A stretch of DNA of 9,244 nucleotides. It comes from an uncultured Clostridia bacterium (GTDB lineage: Bacteria; Bacillota; Clostridia; Christensenellales; DTU072). Every line of letters begins with the position of its first letter. Within the stretch, counting starts at the first letter, position 1. Made by a program: the position numbers and the translations under genes. The notes beneath the pieces are model-generated. The model made no database searches. It saw only the letters and a program-made list of their open reading frames with translations, and was not told where the DNA came from. Shown in pieces: positions 5,791 through 9,244 of the stretch. The stretch is taken from assembly GCA_944350065.1 (NCBI GenBank), contig CALVOD010000183.1:1-9244 (forward strand), given 5' to 3'.

Positions 5791-5847
5791 CGGCAGGCGC
5801 GGAGCCTGCCGTAGCCGAGAACGGTCCGCATCGTTTTTCAGACCGTT
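5791..5847. terminator. Two stacked hairpins between convergent GNAT and TspO genes
   Basis: CGGCAGGC (5791-5798) and GCCTGCCG (5804-5811) form an 8-bp perfect stem with a 5-nt loop. AACGGTC (5820-5826) and GACCGTT (5841-5847) form a 7-bp stem with a 14-nt loop that reaches into the TspO stop codon. Neither stem is followed by a proper T-run in either direction. The sequence before the first stem is T-rich instead. They sit where a shared terminator for the convergent genes is expected, but this call comes from position more than from signature. Confidence 0.45.
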
Positions 5848-6307
5848 ATATAAGCGCGTCGAAATTGAGAATAGTGGCGAACAGATACCAGGCAAGTATC
5901 GGGATCATGGCTATCCACAGATGTTTGGCGTTGCGTATGTAAAAATCGGTAAGCGCGCACAGCAGGGCTGTTTCGACTATCAGCACGCTTAGCGCGAACA
6001 ACGGAAGCTCGAGTGCGAAAAAAGCCGCGCACCATAATACGTTCATTACGCCGACGAGCCCCCACAACGGCAATACCCCGCGGTATTTGCGGTTGGCGAC
6101 GGTAGGGGTAAGCATTACGACGTAAAGCGCGTATACCGCTATCCATACCCATTGGAAAACTTTCTCGGAAGGAAGCAAAGCTATTTTCGGAGCTACGGCT
6201 TGCCACGAAGCGCTTTCGGTATTTACTAATAGTCCCGAAGCGTATGCCGTGACGAATACGAATCCCATCGCCGCGGTGAACGAAAGCAGTCTGACGTAAG
6301 TCTTCAT
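5846..6307 (-). CDS. TspO/MBR (tryptophan-rich sensory) family membrane protein
   Basis: This 153-residue, very hydrophobic protein has five membrane segments, near 5-27, 46-68, 78-99, 102-121 and 128-147, as in TspO/MBR proteins (usual length about 150-170). Family marks include VFQWVWIAVYALYVVM at 50-65, NVLWCAAFF at 89-97 and the closing AWYLFATILN at 139-148. These match the conserved W..LY, N.lWs..FF and laW..fAt.LN patterns. TspO proteins bind porphyrins and related molecules in the membrane and are linked to tetrapyrrole handling and stress; the reaction in anaerobic Gram-positives is unsettled. The start has GGAG only 1 nt before the ATG, an unusually tight site, and no better upstream start appears. 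It is convergent to the GNAT gene and divergent from the lipoprotein gene. No minus-strand promoter could be set with confidence. Confidence 0.85.
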   Translation of the reverse strand: MKTYVRLLSFTAAMGFVFVTAYASGLLVNTESASWQAVAPKIALLPSEKVFQWVWIAVYALYVVMLTPTVANRKYRGVLPLWGLVGVMNVLWCAAFFALELPLFALSVLIVETALLCALTDFYIRNAKHLWIAMIPILAWYLFATILNFDALI

Positions 6308-6314
6308 ACTCCGA

Positions 6315-6398
6315 ATATATGCGCGCGAAACGCCCGTTAGTCTTGTCGCGCGCGCTAATGTTCACCCAATTTACATTGACTGCTACGCGCGCGTGTGC
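6315..6398. repeat. Three alternating purine-pyrimidine CG tracts in a divergent promoter region
   Basis: Strictly alternating runs occur at 6315-6327 (ATATATGCGCGCG), 6347-6355 (CGCGCGCGC) and 6385-6398 (ACGCGCGCGTGTGC). They lie within the 103 bp separating the TspO and lipoprotein genes. Such runs are prone to Z-DNA and are also palindromic, so they could be related operator sites. The last one lies between the -35 and -10 of the lipoprotein promoter. Confidence 0.5.
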
Positions 6399-6404
6399 TA
6401 CAAT
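6376..6404 (+). promoter_or_regulatory. Promoter of the lipoprotein/Sua5 unit, placing the start at the ATG
   Basis: TTGACT (6376-6381) is followed by exactly 17 bp and TACAAT (6399-6404), with five of six matches in each element. The start of transcription would fall at about 6410-6412, on top of the ATG at 6411. The spacer carries the palindrome ACGCGCGCGT (6385-6394), which could serve as a repressor site that blocks polymerase. Confidence 0.75.
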
Positions 6405-6410
6405 ACCTCT

Positions 6411-8222
6411 ATGAAACGTAAAATCGTAGCGGTTTTAATAATTTTAGCGTTGACTTTAGCTTTTGCGGCGGGTTGCGCGGATAAAAACGATACCGGTGAA
6501 ACGGGTATCGGCGACGTGTTCGCAAATTATGCGTCCACGCCCGCTTACCATACGATAACCGAAAAACTGCGTCTCCCCGAGGGCGTAACCGTCGCGAGTT
6601 ACGACGGCGAAAGCGACGTGTTTATCACGAAAAGCGAAATAGAGGTCTCCACCGTTACGTTCACACGTTACGGTTTCTGCTCCTCGAGCGAAGTCTACGT
6701 CGAGCCGCGTTATTATTCCGTTCTCGACATACGCGGCGATTACGCCGTAGTGGTGGCTTCCGCGATAGAGAACGGCGAGGAAATCAATTACGTAGGCGTG
6801 GTGCGTTTCCGCGGTAAATACGGCTTTTACGAATACGGCTTCACATATCCTTACGCGCCGCTCATCACGCAGGTAACCTTCCTTAACGACAGATATCTAG
6901 TTATGCTCGGGGATAAGGACGTTACCGGTTTCGACACGGGCTACACTTACGCCACGATTTACGACTACGTCAGCGCGAACGGGCTTATGGAAGTGGCGCG
7001 CGTCAAAAACGTGGATAACTATACCACTTTCGTCAGCGAAGACGGATATCTTGCCGCCGTACATAACGATTCGGTGGATTTCTATTCCCTTTCCGAAGTG
7101 GACGCCGAAGGCTACCTCGTCAAAAAATGCGGCGTTTCCTTTTTCGCGGAAAGCATTTACGACGCTTCCGACTGCAATACCGAGGTCTATTATCTCGGCG
7201 GCGGTTGGTTCATAGCGAGCAGTACCTATACCTCCGCGGAAGCCTTCGACACATACGAATTCACGCGTATGGACGAGGAAAACAACACTTACTACGTCGC
7301 TATGAAAAGTAAACGCGTTTCCATGGTTTCGGGTAAGGACTTCGACGCGGAAAGAGTATTGATGGTCTCCAATAAATATACTTCGAGCGACGTAAGAGGT
7401 ATATGCGACGCCATCAACGTGGAAGAAAACACCAACGTCCAACAATGGCGCTCGCCTTACGTTATCCCCGTGCTCCCCACGAGCGAAATTGTCAACGACG
7501 GGTATTCGATAGTCTATTACTATTATTATTATCTCAATTCCGAATCGGTCAGAAGCTGGGCGACTTCCTTCCAGATATACGACACTTCCGGCAACGCCAC
7601 GCTTGCTTCCAACCTCGTTTTGCCGCCGGTATTCGTCGACGGATACGGATTGCAGAACGCCGACCCCAACTTCTCTATAGCCCTCAACTCGGTGGGCTAC
7701 CATAAATATTCCGACGGCACCTGGGTGACTCTTGCGGATACGGCGGACGACTTCAGCTACTTTAACGCTTTCGTGCACAACGGCGTCATCATCGCGTACA
7801 AGGAAAGCGTCACCACGAGCGAAGTTATCATCTCAGTCGGAGCCGTCGACGCCGCCACGGGTAAAGTGATCGCGCCTTTCGAATACGACGCGATATCGCC
7901 CTTTTTCGGAGACTATGCCATGGCTTCGAAAACGGCTACTCAGGACGTGGACGGCAATATTTCGGAACAGGCTTTCTATCGCATAAGCAAGGACGGCACC
8001 GTCACTTCCGTGCCCGAATGTTACCGTATTTGCAACGGAGTTTACGTCACGCGCAATTCGCAGGGTAAATTCGGTTTGTGCGCAAACGACGGCTCCCCAC
8101 TCCTTTCCAATAAATGCGAATCGGTCTCCACGGTGGATTACTGTTTCAAAGACGGCAAAGCTTTCTATACGGTGGTCGCTACCGTAGAGAACGGTTGCGG
8201 GGTGATATATGAACTCGGTTGA
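6411..8222 (+). CDS. Large secreted lipoprotein with weak WG-repeat-like segments
   Basis: This 603-residue protein begins with a lipoprotein signal: MKRK, a hydrophobic run at 5-19, then FAAGC with the lipidated Cys at 22. An acidic, flexible stretch follows. The frame is open from 6393, but starting at 6411 puts the signal peptide at the N-terminus and fits the promoter. The mature part is rich in Tyr, Ser, Asp and Val and reads as many short beta strands. Segments such as GKVIAPFEYDAISPFFGDYAMASK (484-507, with further YRISKDGT at 523-530) and GKFGLCANDGSPLLSN (552-567) resemble WG (KWG/beta-propeller-like) repeats. A six-Tyr tract lies at 369-374. It would be anchored outside the cell membrane. 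The function is unknown; binding or sensing is possible. Its end overlaps the Sua5 gene by 14 bp. No Shine-Dalgarno is visible. Confidence 0.78.
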   Translation: MKRKIVAVLIILALTLAFAAGCADKNDTGETGIGDVFANYASTPAYHTITEKLRLPEGVTVASYDGESDVFITKSEIEVSTVTFTRYGFCSSSEVYVEPRYYSVLDIRGDYAVVVASAIENGEEINYVGVVRFRGKYGFYEYGFTYPYAPLITQVTFLNDRYLVMLGDKDVTGFDTGYTYATIYDYVSANGLMEVARVKNVDNYTTFVSEDGYLAAVHNDSVDFYSLSEVDAEGYLVKKCGVSFFAESIYDASDCNTEVYYLGGGWFIASSTYTSAEAFDTYEFTRMDEENNTYYVAMKSKRVSMVSGKDFDAERVLMVSNKYTSSDVRGICDAINVEENTNVQQWRSPYVIPVLPTSEIVNDGYSIVYYYYYYLNSESVRSWATSFQIYDTSGNATLASNLVLPPVFVDGYGLQNADPNFSIALNSVGYHKYSDGTWVTLADTADDFSYFNAFVHNGVIIAYKESVTTSEVIISVGAVDAATGKVIAPFEYDAISPFFGDYAMASKTATQDVDGNISEQAFYRISKDGTVTSVPECYRICNGVYVTRNSQGKFGLCANDGSPLLSNKCESVSTVDYCFKDGKAFYTVVATVENGCGVIYELG

Positions 8223-9213
8223 AAAAGCGATTGACAAAAATTACGATACCGTTATAGGCGGAGTCGAACTCCTCGACAAAGCCGCGGAATATATACGCCG
8301 CGGCGAATTGGTGGCGTTTCCCACCGAAACGGTCTACGGGCTCGGCGCGGACGCCTTCAACGAAGAAGCCGTAAGGAATATTTTCATCGCCAAAGGCAGA
8401 CCGCAGGACAATCCTTTTATCGTGCACGTCGCTTCGCCGGAGGGTGCGAAAGCCGCCGTATCTTATATACCGGACGAGGCTTACAGGCTGTGGGAAAAGT
8501 TCTCTCCCGGACCGCTCACGATAGTGCTGCCGAAAAGCGCGAAAATGCCGCTTATTACGACAGGGGGACTCCGTACGGTCGGTATAAGGATCCCGAACAA
8601 TAAGATCGCGCTCGAGCTGATACGTCGTTCAGGATGCGCTATAGCCGCGCCTTCCGCCAATACGAGCGGCAGGATAAGTCCCACGCGCGCAACGGACGTA
8701 TACGAGGACATGCGCGGCAAGATACCGCTCATACTGGACGGCGGACCGTCGAAGGTAGGCATAGAAAGCACGGTGATCGATCTTACCCGAGAGGTTCCCA
8801 CGGTGTTGCGCCCCGGCGCGATCACCGCGGAGATGCTTGCCGAGGTTTTGGGAGAGGTCGTCAATCATAAAGGCAAAGTGGTGGTTGCGGCGGCGCCCGG
8901 TATGAAATACAAGCATTACGCGCCCGTCGTTCCTTGCATAGGGGCGCGCACGCCCGAAACCGCCGAAAAGATAGCTTCGCGTTATCTTTCGCCGGTAATT
9001 ATGGGCGAAAGCTCTTTCATAAGCGCCATAACCGGCGTTCCAACGATAGACATGGGGACTACGCCGGAGGAGTGTATGCGAAACGTGTTTTCGGAGATGC
9101 GAGACGCGGAGAAGGTGTATTCCTGTATCGTAATCGAAGATTTTTCGACTAAACCCGAATATTACGCTTTGAATAACAGACTTTCCAAATCCACCGGCGG
9201 TAAGACCGAATAA
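8209..9213 (+). CDS. ywlC: L-threonylcarbamoyladenylate synthase, two-domain Sua5/YwlC type
   Basis: The enzyme makes threonylcarbamoyl-AMP from threonine, bicarbonate and ATP, the first step of the t6A modification at position 37 of ANN-reading tRNAs, in the cytosol. The 334-residue length is that of Sua5/YwlC rather than the shorter TsaC. The YrdC domain covers about 15-205: VAFPTETVYGLGADAF (35-50), KGRPQDNPF (62-70), SPGPLTIVLP (99-108), GIRIPN (125-130), APSANTSGRISPT (147-159) and GIESTVIDL (184-192). The linker PGMKYKHYAP (230-239) leads to the C-terminal Sua5 domain (~240-330), ending YALNNRLSKSTGG. All key conserved stretches are present. GGGGTGAT at 8199-8206 gives a strong binding site inside the lipoprotein gene, and the 14-bp overlap implies co-transcription. 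The symbol follows the Bacillus name; Sua5 is the general one. Confidence 0.95.
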   Translation: MNSVEKAIDKNYDTVIGGVELLDKAAEYIRRGELVAFPTETVYGLGADAFNEEAVRNIFIAKGRPQDNPFIVHVASPEGAKAAVSYIPDEAYRLWEKFSPGPLTIVLPKSAKMPLITTGGLRTVGIRIPNNKIALELIRRSGCAIAAPSANTSGRISPTRATDVYEDMRGKIPLILDGGPSKVGIESTVIDLTREVPTVLRPGAITAEMLAEVLGEVVNHKGKVVVAAAPGMKYKHYAPVVPCIGARTPETAEKIASRYLSPVIMGESSFISAITGVPTIDMGTTPEECMRNVFSEMRDAEKVYSCIVIEDFSTKPEYYALNNRLSKSTGGKTE

Positions 9214-9244
9214 AATAGCGGAGTTACGGCGTTCTTACGCGCGA

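Noticed and set aside
5838..6365. Minus-strand open frame of 175 codons over the TspO gene
   Set aside because: It is Arg-rich with no family features, whereas the overlapping frame at 5846-6307 has five membrane segments and TspO motifs.
6393..6410. Upstream ATG at 6393 for the lipoprotein
   Set aside because: It lies inside the promoter spacer and would put six residues ahead of a typical lipoprotein signal peptide.
6897..7778. Long open frame (293 codons) on the minus strand inside the lipoprotein gene
   Set aside because: It is antisense to a well-supported lipoprotein frame, has no recognisable domain and is an effect of the codon pattern in GC-richer coding sequence.

Overview
The window looks like chromosomal DNA of a low-to-mid GC Gram-positive, probably a Clostridia-type Bacillota. 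This rests on strong AGGAGG-like ribosome binding sites, sigma-A type promoters, a KdpD-like kinase remnant, a lipoprotein and the protein family types. The exact taxon is inference. Base composition changes along the window: sample 60-base lines are about 33% GC at 1261, 43% at 4921 and 52% at 8581. The window therefore looks like a mosaic of a low-GC block (1 to ~3430), a mid-GC block (~3535-5776) and a higher-GC block (~5838-9213).

Region 1 (1-3430). The left edge holds the tail of a broken KdpD-like sensor histidine kinase that stops just after its phospho-acceptor histidine. A promoter and a leader follow, with a 10-codon ORF, a 14-bp palindrome and a 10-bp hairpin. They precede two membrane ion transport genes 36 bp apart: a CNNM/CBS (CorC/HlyC-type) protein and a Na+/phosphate cotransporter with a PhoU-like C-terminus. 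A clear intrinsic terminator closes this unit.

Region 2 (3431-3857) has no protein gene but is dense in inverted repeats: a 15-bp perfect hairpin, a predicted three-way junction with competing pairings, and a GC-rich 9-bp hairpin. A possible promoter precedes most of it, so it may be a structured RNA or a dispersed palindromic repeat.

Region 3 (3798-5811) is the most unusual part. A near-consensus promoter drives a two-gene unit: a protein with an N-terminal TIR domain joined to a SAM-dependent methyltransferase, and, 2 bp later, a GNAT-family acetyltransferase. It is a candidate for an undescribed defence, NAD-related or modification module, but nothing in the sequence proves such a role.

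Region 4 (5812-9244) looks like ordinary chromosome. A TspO/MBR family membrane protein lies on the minus strand, convergent to the GNAT gene. It is divergent from a secreted lipoprotein with weak WG-repeat-like segments, whose promoter places transcription start at or next to its ATG (probable leaderless mRNA). The lipoprotein gene overlaps by 14 bp a full-length Sua5/YwlC-type threonylcarbamoyl-AMP synthase, which acts in tRNA t6A synthesis. No tRNA, rRNA, CRISPR array or transposase gene was seen.
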